Shown in pieces: positions 1 through 6,930 of a stretch of 12,052 nucleotides of DNA. Origin of the DNA: CAZKEW01 sp964558915 (GTDB taxonomy: Bacteria; Acidobacteriota; Aminicenantia; Aminicenantales; UBA8522). The number at the start of each line of letters is the position of its first letter. Within the stretch, counting starts at the first letter, position 1. Position numbers and translations under genes: made by a program. The stretch spans positions 1 to 12,052 of the forward strand of contig CAZLFV010000086.1 in assembly GCA_964558915.1 (NCBI GenBank), in the 5' to 3' direction. The notes beneath the pieces are model-generated. The model was not told where the DNA came from. It ran no database searches and saw nothing but the letters and a program-made list of their open reading frames with translations.

Positions 1-35
1 AGTGGAAAATACGGGCGTTTATCGGAAGTGACGGA

Positions 36-1247
36 TCAAGAAGTCTCTAAAGACCGCTTGAGCGCGGAGAAGGAAATGGCCAGGATGATCGAGATAGCGC
101 CGCATCCGTACCAAAGCGTATCCCCGCCGAAACGGCCATAGACGCCGGCCCCGGCCGCTGGCCCAATGATAAACGCCAGCGAGAAGGCGAAGCTAAAAAT
201 CCCCATATAGCGGCCTCGATTCTCTGGCTCGGCGCGTCCAGCAACAAGCGCTCCAAGCAAGGGCATGCTCAGTATTTCGCCAAACGTCCAGACTGCCACA
301 GTGAAGGCGGCATAAGCAAACCCACGGCCTAGGGGCATTAGCGAGAAACCTAGGCCGAGGAGGAGGAATGACAGGTTGATGATCCGCGTCTGGGAATGCT
401 TCCGAATTAACTCCATGAGGGCCATCTCCAGCGTGACGATGAGAATTGTGTTTACGGCCAGAAGCCGGCCGATTTGGTCTTCGGCCAGGCTGTAGATGTC
501 TCGCATATAGAGGGGAAACGTTGACAGGAGCTGGACAAACACCGCGCCCCAGACCATAACAATAAGCATGAGCAGAAGAAAGGGTGTGTCACGCCAGGGT
601 GTTCGGGCGGTACGCTCCCAAGGCGATACCTTTTTCGCTTCCACTGCGCGGAGATGATGCTCGGGCCTTTTCCAGATCAAGGCGAAAAGGCAGGCCGCGG
701 CAATGCAGGTCAGACCGTCCGCCCAGAAGAGGAGCTTGTAGTCCCGGAGGGCCAGAACTCCGCCCACAGCCGGGCCGATGGTGACGCCCAGGTTATTCGC
801 TAGGCGGTTGAGGGCGAAGCCTTTGACCTGGAGTTCGGGAGGGCAGACTCTCGACACGGACGCGGCATTGGCCGGAAAAAGCGAACCTGCCGCGACCGCA
901 TAAAGAAAGAGGAGCGGCAAGAGGCCCCAAGGCGACCGGATCTGGCCGAGGCTGATGAGAAATCCTCCAGAGAAGACAAGACTCAGCTTTTGCACAGAAG
1001 TCGAGCCAATGCGATCCGAAAGCCATCCGCCCAGATAGGCTCCAGCCAGCGAGCCAAGGCCATAAAGGCTAAGAGCTTGGCCCGCCTCCGCAGGTGTAAA
1101 TCCGATCTTCCGCGTCAAGTAGAGGGAAAGAAAGAAAATGACCATCGACCCAGAAGAATTCACGAGGTTGACGGCAAATAGAAACCAAGCCTCCCGGGGC
1201 AGGCCGCTGTAGGCCCGGCGGTAAAGATGGGCCACACTCTTGATCAT
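36..1247 (-). CDS. MFS transporter, 12-TM family
   Basis: Predicted inner-membrane major facilitator of 403 aa, the usual length for a 12-helix member. Hydrophobic helices run through both halves, separated by a charged central loop at about residues 192-218 (KRPEHH...WERTAR). The MFS motif A between helices 2 and 3 is visible as GGWLSDRIG at about residues 74-82. The ATG at 1247 is the only good in-frame start: a stop codon lies just upstream, and AAAGGA sits almost against the ATG, closer than ideal. It lies 74 nt downstream of the dipeptidase stop on the same strand and is probably co-transcribed. A TATAAT on the minus strand at 1267-1262 could be a weak extra promoter, but no -35 accompanies it. 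The substrate cannot be told from sequence; a drug, sugar or peptide/amino-acid carrier are all possible. The link to the dipeptidase product is inference. Confidence 0.9.
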   Translation of the reverse strand: MIKSVAHLYRRAYSGLPREAWFLFAVNLVNSSGSMVIFFLSLYLTRKIGFTPAEAGQALSLYGLGSLAGAYLGGWLSDRIGSTSVQKLSLVFSGGFLISLGQIRSPWGLLPLLFLYAVAAGSLFPANAASVSRVCPPELQVKGFALNRLANNLGVTIGPAVGGVLALRDYKLLFWADGLTCIAAACLFALIWKRPEHHLRAVEAKKVSPWERTARTPWRDTPFLLLMLIVMVWGAVFVQLLSTFPLYMRDIYSLAEDQIGRLLAVNTILIVTLEMALMELIRKHSQTRIINLSFLLLGLGFSLMPLGRGFAYAAFTVAVWTFGEILSMPLLGALVAGRAEPENRGRYMGIFSFAFSLAFIIGPAAGAGVYGRFGGDTLWYGCGAISIILAISFSALKRSLETS

Positions 1248-1302
1248 GTCCTTTGCGGCCCATTATAACAAAAAGATGATGATCGGATCAGACTCCTTGC
1301 TT

Positions 1303-1323
1303 AAAATATAGGAAATTCCTTTT
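1303..1323 (+). repeat. 21-bp sequence shared with 10002-10022
   Basis: This 21-bp stretch matches 10002-10022 at 20 of 21 positions; the only difference is T1309 versus C10008. It contains the near-palindrome AGGAAATTCCT. Here it ends over the stop codon of the M19 dipeptidase. At the other site it runs directly into dispersed-repeat copy 2. It may be a relic of the repeat's left flank. No function is claimed. Confidence 0.5.
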
Positions 1324-2575
1324 ATCGGCCCAGGTTCGCTGCAGCCTCCTGAGCCGTTCGAAAGGCGCGGAGAAAATTGCCTCCGAGGATTTTGTGGATC
1401 TCCCTTTCTCCATAGCCACGATCGAGGAGCACCTGAGTGATATAGGGGAAGTAGGATACGTCTTCGAGCTTGGAGGGCCCGAAGGCAATGCCGTCGAAAT
1501 CCGAGCCGAGGCCGACGTGATCTGGGCCGGCGGTCTTGGCGATGTACTCGATGTGATCGACGACTTTTTCTACTGAGCACTTCGGATACGGATGCTCTTT
1601 ATCCCACTTCATGGCCAGTTCCCAGACTTTCTCCTCGGTCAGGGTGGGATCTTGCTCAAGCTTGCGCATATAGTCCCAGAAGGGCCGGACTGTTTTCGCC
1701 CCTTCCTGTGTCAAAGAGCCAGGATCAAAATTGACCATGATAACTCCGCCGTTCCCGGCCATACTTCGGAGGACATCATCGGGCACGTTGCGGTCAGTCG
1801 AGGCGAGCCTGTAAGCGGACGAATGTGAGGCGATAATGGGGGCCCGGCTGATCCTCAGAACGTCGCGCATGGCGTCCAGCGACACATGGGAGATATCGAC
1901 TAGCATACCCATCCGGTTCATCTCCAGAACCACATGCTCGCCGAACTCTGTCAGGCCACCGTGCCGGCCCAGGTCTGTGGCTGAATCCACCCAATCGATA
2001 GTGTCGCGCCATGTCAAAGTCATATAACGGGCACCAAGCCTGAAAAACGAGCGCAACACTGCCAAAGAATTCTCGATCGCGGCGCCGCCTTCGACGCCAA
2101 TCAACGAAGCGATCTTCCCCTTGGCCCGTATACGCACGATGTCATCCGCGGTATAAGCCATCTCGAACACGGCTGGATATTTCTCCACCATCCTGTGAAT
2201 CAGATCGATCTCTTCCAGACAGATCCCGAGCCCTGATCTTCCTTTTATGCATTTTGCCTGGGACCCGTCGGCCACCCAAAACTGCGCCCCGACGCCGCCT
2301 TTCAACAGACGGGGGATGTCCGTCTGGAAATCAGGCTGATAGGTCATCAAATCCAAATGTTCCAGAGAAGAGAGACCCTTGAGTCTAATCCTAAACGGCA
2401 GATCGTTGTGACCGTCGACCACAATTGCGGCTCGATGAATCCTGAGTGCGTTATCAGTCAGCACGATTTCTTTTTTTTCTGCCATCGGTGTAGACCTCGA
2501 GATTTTTCCCAGAATCGGCCCGGCTAATCCAGCTGTGGCTAGCTTCAGGAAATATCTTCTGTCGAATTCCTTCAT
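1322..2575 (-). CDS. Membrane dipeptidase (peptidase M19 family), Tat-exported
   Basis: Zinc-dependent dipeptidase of the renal dipeptidase family, 417 aa, hydrolysing dipeptides (in this family often L-D or D-containing). Expected metal and catalytic residues are all present: HND at H56/D58, VEGG at E162, DISH at H230, ASH at H251 and GSDFDG at D359. The N-terminus DRRYFLK (residues 5-11) followed by a hydrophobic stretch to about residue 22 is a Tat signal, so the enzyme is expected in the periplasm. The start is set at the ATG 2575 because GGAG lies 6 nt upstream; the GTG at 2596 in the same frame has no such site. A weak promoter, TTGACG at 2635-2630 on the minus strand with no good -10, is possible. 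It heads a likely two-gene unit with the MFS transporter. Confidence in family is high; the natural substrate is unknown. Confidence 0.95.
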   Translation of the reverse strand: MKEFDRRYFLKLATAGLAGPILGKISRSTPMAEKKEIVLTDNALRIHRAAIVVDGHNDLPFRIRLKGLSSLEHLDLMTYQPDFQTDIPRLLKGGVGAQFWVADGSQAKCIKGRSGLGICLEEIDLIHRMVEKYPAVFEMAYTADDIVRIRAKGKIASLIGVEGGAAIENSLAVLRSFFRLGARYMTLTWRDTIDWVDSATDLGRHGGLTEFGEHVVLEMNRMGMLVDISHVSLDAMRDVLRISRAPIIASHSSAYRLASTDRNVPDDVLRSMAGNGGVIMVNFDPGSLTQEGAKTVRPFWDYMRKLEQDPTLTEEKVWELAMKWDKEHPYPKCSVEKVVDHIEYIAKTAGPDHVGLGSDFDGIAFGPSKLEDVSYFPYITQVLLDRGYGEREIHKILGGNFLRAFRTAQEAAANLGR

Positions 2576-2581
2576 TTTTAA

Positions 2582-2740
2582 CTCCGATCTTGGCACGACT
2601 GGTTAAAAGTTATCACCCTGGGCGGCGAGCGTCAAGTTAAGTCGGATATTGAGATTCTGACGGAGAAGGGAGGCACAGTCCGCCGTGATGGCACTTTCAG
2701 CATTAATATCCATAACCTCAAGAGGCTAAGGAAGTTTTAG
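2582..2740 (+). pseudogene. Possible C-terminal remnant of a plus-strand gene
   Basis: The plus-strand frame from 2582 to the TAG at 2738-2740 is open for 52 codons. It reads like protein, with a mixed hydrophilic segment that includes the motif GGTVRRDGTFSINI. It has no ATG and no ribosome binding site, begins directly after a stop, and is antisense to the leader of the dipeptidase gene. I do not recognise the family. It could be the tail of a deleted gene or a chance open frame. The span also carries the likely 5' leader of the dipeptidase transcript. Confidence 0.25.
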
Positions 2741-3147
2741 CGCCTTTTTGAACTGAATTCAGAAATGAACTCTGCTGGAGAAAGGATTCGCATTTTGTGG
2801 CTTCTTTGTGGAAAGTGTCGTTTATTCCCTGTGATAAGAGCATAGGCCTGAGCGGCCAAGGCGACCTCTAAGAAAGGTTCATCATGAGGGTCGGGAAGTC
2901 GAAACGGCAAGGGAGAGCCGACAACCGCCAATCCCTCTTCTTGAAACTGATTGATGAGATCATGGACCAGATTTTCAGAGAAGCTAAATTCCAGTCGGCT
3001 CAAAACCTCTGTATATTCCAACAGAATCCGAGTATCGTATGCCAGCCTGATGATTCCCGCGGCCGTCAAGCGTAGGATTGCACCGGCAGAGCTGAATGGC
3101 TTCAAGATTTCCGAGACAACAACATTTGTATCCAGAACGACAATCAT
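2737..3147 (-). CDS. PIN-domain toxin of a type II toxin-antitoxin pair
   Basis: Putative PIN-fold ribonuclease toxin of 136 aa, matching the COG1569-type 'putative toxin, PIN family' layout. Acidic residues expected for Mg2+ binding are visible: D6 in VLDTN, E44 in LLEYTEVL, and D86/D89 in the PDPHDEPFLE segment. The usual ITG(N/D) segment follows at about residues 105-108. The start ATG at 3147 overlaps the stop of the upstream antitoxin gene by 4 nt (ATGA), implying translational coupling. The gene ends at 2737-2739, overlapping the end of a possible plus-strand remnant. Its RNA target is unknown. The family assignment rests on motif pattern and on the antitoxin partner. Confidence 0.88.
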   Translation of the reverse strand: MIVVLDTNVVVSEILKPFSSAGAILRLTAAGIIRLAYDTRILLEYTEVLSRLEFSFSENLVHDLINQFQEEGLAVVGSPLPFRLPDPHDEPFLEVALAAQAYALITGNKRHFPQRSHKMRILSPAEFISEFSSKRR

Positions 3148-3428
3148 GACCGCCAGCTCTTGCGAATGGCATTGATTTCTGCCTCAATTTTGCTTTCTGT
3201 CCATTGATCAAGCCGGCGTGCTGTTGCAACTTTCTGCATTTTCTCCAGAGCCAAGAGCGCACGACCACGGCGAATGGCGCGGAGCTCGCGATCGAGAGAA
3301 GCTTCTGTTACCCCCGAGAGGATGGCAATTGGCTTGCCGTTGGAGGTGATGATGATGTCGTCTTCCTTAATTTTTTTCCATACCTCTTTCGGCTTCGTTC
3401 TCAATTCTCTTACAGAGACAAACCTCAT
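3144..3428 (-). CDS. Phd/YefM-type antitoxin
   Basis: Small antitoxin of 94 aa. The N-terminal half has the Phd/YefM pattern: VSVRELRTKPKEVWKKI is the dimer/DNA-binding helix region, and the strand IIITSNGKPIAIL follows at about residues 25-37. The C-terminal half is charged and helical, as expected for the part that wraps the toxin. The ATG at 3428 is chosen because GGAGG lies 6 nt upstream. An in-frame start farther upstream would add 28 residues unlike the family. The stop overlaps the PIN gene start by 4 nt, the standard antitoxin-first order. Auto-repression of the pair is expected from the family, and a candidate operator lies in the promoter region at 3456-3493. Confidence 0.87.
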   Translation of the reverse strand: MRFVSVRELRTKPKEVWKKIKEDDIIITSNGKPIAILSGVTEASLDRELRAIRRGRALLALEKMQKVATARRLDQWTESKIEAEINAIRKSWRS

Positions 3429-3455
3429 CTTTTTCCTCCGCGATATTATCTGATA

Positions 3456-3493
3456 ATTATATAGTAAATTGAATAATAATTGTCGATCAATTG
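3456..3493 (-). promoter_or_regulatory. Candidate promoter/operator of the antitoxin-toxin pair
   Basis: On the minus strand TCGACA (3486-3481) is a 5/6 match to a -35 box. It is followed after 17 nt by TATATA (3463-3458), or after 19 nt by TATAAT (3461-3456). The -35 lies inside an inverted repeat with arms AATTG and CAATT (about 3478-3492), which could serve as an antitoxin operator. Transcription would start some 25 nt upstream of the antitoxin ATG, fitting its GGAGG site. Confidence 0.45.
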
Positions 3494-3610
3494 TTTGGAA
3501 ATATTTTGCCAAGTGAGTAGTGGTCTGCCCGGAGTTCGCGGATTAGGAAGGTCATGATGAAAGCTATGAGCACAGGCTCGGTAACAATGAGGACATCCCT
3601 CAAAATTTCT

Positions 3611-3693
3611 TTTTCGCGAGTTATGTGCGATTGTGAGCCTTTGCTTCGATTTTCCCATTCAACCATCTCAGGGAAGGATAAATTACAGCTCAA
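3611..3693 (+). repeat. Dispersed repeat, copy 1 (83 bp)
   Basis: This 83-bp block aligns without gaps to 10019-10101, 70 of 83 identical by my hand count. Its first 43 bp align to 12010-12052, 40 of 43 identical. The most conserved core is ATGTGCGATTGTGAGC. It lies between the 3' end of the serine hydrolase gene and the promoter of the toxin-antitoxin pair. The rest of the 367-nt gap (3429-3795) holds the TA promoter and AT-rich sequence with no convincing gene. A 68-aa minus-strand frame spans the repeat, but differences between copies fall at all codon positions, arguing against coding. Confidence 0.75.
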
Positions 3694-3795
3694 GGAGATT
3701 CATTACAAAATCAAGGATAAAATGGCTATTGTAGCGCGCTTTGTATGACTATTTCTTAAAGAAATCAAAAAAACTGAAATAAGCCGCGTCCCTGC

Positions 3796-5268
3796 CTAGC
3801 CCTTTGAGATAAAGAACTGCTGGATCTTGCCGTCGGGCGTGCGGTACATCAGAGTCTTGAGGACGCCTGACTTGAAGGCGAGTCTGATCGTCGAAACCTC
3901 CATACCCCCACGCTCACCGATGCTCTCAATTTTGGCGCCTGTCGGGTCGCCGTAGGGTTTGAGCCGGGCGGCTGCGCCCTGGATCTTCGCATCTGTCAAG
4001 AACCAGCTGAACTCTTCGCCCAGTTCTGAACGGTCAACGGTAGCTGTCTGCAACCGATGGAAGAACGCCTTGGCCGTATCCAGTGTGGACGGGCCGGCGA
4101 TCTTCGGAACATCCGGTTTCGAAGGAGGTTCCTTCTTAGCCAGTTCTGTTTGGCCAGCTGCCGGCTGCTTCGGCAAGAGTGAGAGGACGATCTGGCGACT
4201 AATCGAGGCAACCGCATTGGAGGCCTCGAGGCTTGAGAGAATGATAACTGCAGATCGAGTTGATGGCATCATAATGTTCGTTGCGTAAAAGCCGCTGACA
4301 GCACCATTATGCGCTAGCAACTTTTCACCGTTGCGAGCCCCCACACTTAGGCCGCAGCCGTAATTAGAAAAGCGGCCATCCGCCAGCTTTCGCGCGGTTG
4401 TCATCAGCTTGTACGACTCAGGCATGAGGACCTTTCCGTCCATCAGCTCGAGGTCCCATTTGGCCAGGTCGGAAGGTGTGGAATAAAGCCCTCCCGCGGC
4501 GGCGATCCATCCCTTTGCCTCAGGCATTGCGGCTTCCGGCCGGCTGAGCGCGAAAGTTGTGTAACCTTGGGCAAACTCTGTGTCCTTTGGGTCCGGCTCA
4601 TACAATGTATGATTCATGCCGATCCGCTTCAGAATGCGTCTGGAGAGGAATTGACCGAAAGGTTCTTCGCTAACCTTCTCGACGACGCGGCCGAGAATGA
4701 GATAGCCGGTGTTGGAGTAAGAATACCGAGTGCCAGGTTCGAAGTCGAGCTTGGTTGTCCCGTATTGGTGGATAACCTCGTCAACGGCGATCATCTTCAA
4801 CATGCGGCGGTCGACAAAGTCGAGCGGGTAGTAGTCCGGGTAGCCAGATACATGATTCATCAGGTCGAGGAGAGTGATATCATTTGCCCGCGTAAGGTTG
4901 GGAAAGTATTTGGCGACCTTATCTGTGACCGAAAGCTCGCCTTCCTCGGCCAGAAGCAAGATGCAAGCAGAAGTGAACTGCTTGGTGATCGACCCGATGG
5001 CAAATATCGTTTCCTCTGTCACTGGCAATCCGCTATCCTGCGCACGCATCCCATAACCTTTGGAGAGGACGATTCGACCATCCTGCATCACGGCCAGGGA
5101 CAGGCCCACGAACTCTCCGGCTTTTACTTTCTCGGCCGCGAGGGCATCGATTACTTTGGGGTCAAAGGTCTTTGAGACATGCTGGCTGGGGATTCCTTGG
5201 AAGTTAGCAGTGACCAAGATTATGAGACCGACAAGGTTGATGATAGAAATGCGTTTAAGGTTGTTCAT
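3796..5268 (-). CDS. Beta-lactamase-like serine hydrolase (class C / peptidase S12 fold)
   Basis: Penicillin-binding-protein-like serine hydrolase of 490 aa. The active-site motifs are SITK (S93-K96), YSN (Y184-N186) and HNG (H320-G322, in place of KTG). An N-terminal hydrophobic segment (about residues 8-20) acts as a Sec signal or anchor, placing the enzyme in the periplasm. After the catalytic domain (about 35-365) comes a Pro/Lys-rich linker (about 365-390), then a C-terminal domain of roughly 100 residues resembling the beta-rich tails of such esterases and D-aminopeptidases. The ATG at 5268 is chosen because AAGGAG lies 6 nt upstream; the TTG two codons earlier lacks this. It follows the PLP-enzyme gene by only 25 nt and shares its transcript. 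Esterase, D-amino-acid peptidase or amidase are more likely than true beta-lactamase; the substrate is unknown. Confidence 0.92.
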   Translation of the reverse strand: MNNLKRISIINLVGLIILVTANFQGIPSQHVSKTFDPKVIDALAAEKVKAGEFVGLSLAVMQDGRIVLSKGYGMRAQDSGLPVTEETIFAIGSITKQFTSACILLLAEEGELSVTDKVAKYFPNLTRANDITLLDLMNHVSGYPDYYPLDFVDRRMLKMIAVDEVIHQYGTTKLDFEPGTRYSYSNTGYLILGRVVEKVSEEPFGQFLSRRILKRIGMNHTLYEPDPKDTEFAQGYTTFALSRPEAAMPEAKGWIAAAGGLYSTPSDLAKWDLELMDGKVLMPESYKLMTTARKLADGRFSNYGCGLSVGARNGEKLLAHNGAVSGFYATNIMMPSTRSAVIILSSLEASNAVASISRQIVLSLLPKQPAAGQTELAKKEPPSKPDVPKIAGPSTLDTAKAFFHRLQTATVDRSELGEEFSWFLTDAKIQGAAARLKPYGDPTGAKIESIGERGGMEVSTIRLAFKSGVLKTLMYRTPDGKIQQFFISKG

Positions 5269-5293
5269 AAGCAACTCCTTTCGCTCAGTCTTT

Positions 5294-6556
5294 TCAGACG
5301 AGTTTCTTCAGTTCTTCCAGCAGCCGGTTGATCTGTTCAGGAGTATGCGTCGAGAAAATGGTGGCCCTCAGCACGCCACCAGCCGGGGCGCCTACATATT
5401 TTAGATAAGCCACAGCGATTCCCTTGTTGAGCAGCTCCTTCTGAACCTTTTTCATTTCATCAGCAGATTTCATCACCCAGGTGACAATAGGGACAGGCGT
5501 ATCATTCATCTCGAAACCAAGCTTTCTTATCCCAGACTTCGCGTGTGCAACGTTCTTCCACAGCTTCTCCCTCCACTCCGGGTGATTGACGACGATCTCG
5601 ATGCCCTTTCCTGCGGCTGCTGCAATCGGCGTTGGCGTTGGGCTAGCGCCGCTGTAAGCTCCGACGCTGTCTCTGATATGCTGGATGAGTTTGGCGCTGG
5701 CAGGGATGAACCCTCCGTGTCCTCCGAAAGCTTTGCTCAATGTTCCCGCGAAATAAAGCCTGTCAGAGGACGAAAGCCCGAAGTAATCGTAAGTCCCGCG
5801 GCCTTGCTTGCCAAGGACACCGACGGCATGGGAGTCATCTAAGGCGATGATACCATCATAAGGTTCCACGGCTTTGACGTATTCGGGGACGGGAGCAATC
5901 TTTCCGAACGTAGGAAACACGCCGTCCGTCATCACAAGGGGCCTTTGACCCGACTTTAATTCTGTTTTCAGCTTCTTTGTCAGGTCCTCAGCGTCACAGT
6001 GCTTGAAGAAGACGACAGGTTTTCGCGTCGTAAAGATCCCGTCTTTCACACTGAAGTGCGCCGTCTCATCGAGGAAAGCTACGTCGAATTGATCTGCCAA
6101 GCCCTGGGCCAGAAAGAGGTTGTTGAAATATCCAGAGACAAAATAAACAGAAGCTTCGGCGCCGAAAAATTCGGCGATTTTCTTTTCCACGTCAAGAAGA
6201 ACGGGATTGTTTCCAAACCCGGAACGAGTCGTGCCGCTGTGCGTCCCAAATTTTTTGAAAGCCTCAATACCTGTCTGGATCATCTCGGGATTTCCATGTA
6301 GCCCGAAATAGCCTGTGCCGCCGAAATACAGATACTTTCTCCCGTTGATGACTGTCTCTGCGCCCGGAGCGCTCTCCATTATAAATGGGAAAGCTTGTGA
6401 GGGCTTGTCAGGGTAGAGAGTGGCTTGAACCTCCTCGCTCCAGGTTCCCCAGCCATAGTTCATGAAGAGCAATCCTAGGGCAGATGTCTTCAGAAATTCC
6501 CTCCGGCTGGTCTTAGGTTTGTTTTCTTCCTGTTTTTCTAAGTCGCAGCTGATCAT
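5294..6556 (-). CDS. Tat-exported PLP-dependent alpha-oxoamine synthase-family enzyme
   Basis: Fold-type I PLP enzyme related to 8-amino-7-oxononanoate synthase, glycine C-acetyltransferase and serine palmitoyltransferase; 420 aa. Visible motifs are the FGGTGYFGL segment (about 78-86), the SGTTRSGFGNN loop (107-117), DDSHAVG with D240 and H243, and TLSKAFGGHGG with the PLP lysine K275. The N-terminus carries TSRREFLKTS (16-25) and a hydrophobic run to about residue 36, a near-consensus Tat signal. Tat can export enzymes already loaded with cofactor. The ATG at 6556 is chosen for the GGAGG 4 nt upstream; an in-frame extension has no such site. Relatives condense an amino acid with an acyl-CoA in the cytoplasm, so a periplasmic member probably has another acyl donor or reaction. 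It is first in a two-gene unit with the serine hydrolase, from its own strong promoter. Confidence 0.9.
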   Translation of the reverse strand: MISCDLEKQEENKPKTSRREFLKTSALGLLFMNYGWGTWSEEVQATLYPDKPSQAFPFIMESAPGAETVINGRKYLYFGGTGYFGLHGNPEMIQTGIEAFKKFGTHSGTTRSGFGNNPVLLDVEKKIAEFFGAEASVYFVSGYFNNLFLAQGLADQFDVAFLDETAHFSVKDGIFTTRKPVVFFKHCDAEDLTKKLKTELKSGQRPLVMTDGVFPTFGKIAPVPEYVKAVEPYDGIIALDDSHAVGVLGKQGRGTYDYFGLSSSDRLYFAGTLSKAFGGHGGFIPASAKLIQHIRDSVGAYSGASPTPTPIAAAAGKGIEIVVNHPEWREKLWKNVAHAKSGIRKLGFEMNDTPVPIVTWVMKSADEMKKVQKELLNKGIAVAYLKYVGAPAGGVLRATIFSTHTPEQINRLLEELKKLV

Positions 6557-6642
6557 AACTCCTCCTTTATTTTCTTTTTTGGCATTATTTACTAAATGCC
6601 TCCCTCTTCTTGGGCAGAATGGATCCCTTTTCTTGAAAATAT

Positions 6643-6672
6643 AATATATGCGAGAGTCCAAGGAGGTGTCAA
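6643..6672 (-). promoter_or_regulatory. Sigma70-type promoter for the PLP enzyme-serine hydrolase unit
   Basis: The minus strand shows a perfect -35 TTGACA (6672-6667), an 18-nt spacer and -10 TATATT (6648-6643). Transcription would start near 6636, giving a leader of about 80 nt before the ATG at 6556. The -35 lies 14 bp from the divergent -35 of the receptor-side promoter. Confidence 0.65.
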
Positions 6673-6686
6673 ATAGCGAACTTAAA

Positions 6687-6715
6687 TTGACATTTTATGA
6701 AATACATAATATATT
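6687..6715 (+). promoter_or_regulatory. Sigma70-type promoter for the receptor transcript
   Basis: A perfect -35 TTGACA (6687-6692), a 17-nt spacer and -10 TATATT (6710-6715). The predicted start is near 6722, which places the ATG of the GntR-like fragment (6725) almost at the transcript's 5' end. It lies back to back with the minus-strand promoter at 6672-6643. Confidence 0.7.
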
Positions 6716-6724
6716 TTTTTGAAC

Positions 6725-6892
6725 ATGATTGGCAACAAAGAGAAGGCCTTTGAACTCGCCAAGACGATCAGTAAATCCATCTATCAGTATCTCAAGAAAG
6801 CTATTGTATCTGGAGAATTGAAGCCCAATCAGATGAAAAGTTACGAGACTTTACGATTAAAAAAGGAGGTGATAGCCAGTCCAGAAAAATAA
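6725..6892 (+). pseudogene. Truncated GntR-family regulator N-terminus
   Basis: This 55-codon frame encodes a segment typical of the first helix and turn of GntR/FadR-type winged-helix regulators: SIYQYLKKAIVSGELKPNQ (residues 18-36), the family's 'I..G.L.PG..L' pattern. After that the similarity stops. The recognition helix and the whole effector domain are absent, and the frame ends at TAA 6890-6892. There is no ribosome binding site before the ATG, which is almost leaderless relative to the predicted promoter. It is best read as a remnant of a local regulator gene, or less likely as a small leader protein. A perfect anti-SD match, AAGGAGGTGAT at 6863-6873, lies inside its 3' end with no start codon at usable distance. 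Confidence 0.55.
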
Positions 6893-6930
6893 AAATTTTC
6901 TTGGAATCAGATTTTATTGGAGGTTTAATC

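Noticed and set aside
3487..3693. 68-aa minus-strand open frame spanning repeat copy 1, partly shared with copies 2 and 3
   Set aside because: Differences between copies fall at first and second codon positions and change residues freely, there is no ribosome binding site, and the frame ends differ. It is a by-product of the repeat.
3747..3762. Hairpin ATTTCTT/AAGAAAT near the end of the serine hydrolase gene as its terminator
   Set aside because: The stem is short and AU-only with almost no loop, and on the minus strand the T-run precedes rather than follows it.
4567..5175. 202-aa plus-strand open frame
   Set aside because: It is entirely antisense to the serine hydrolase gene, whose motifs and ribosome binding site are clear. 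It has no recognisable domain.
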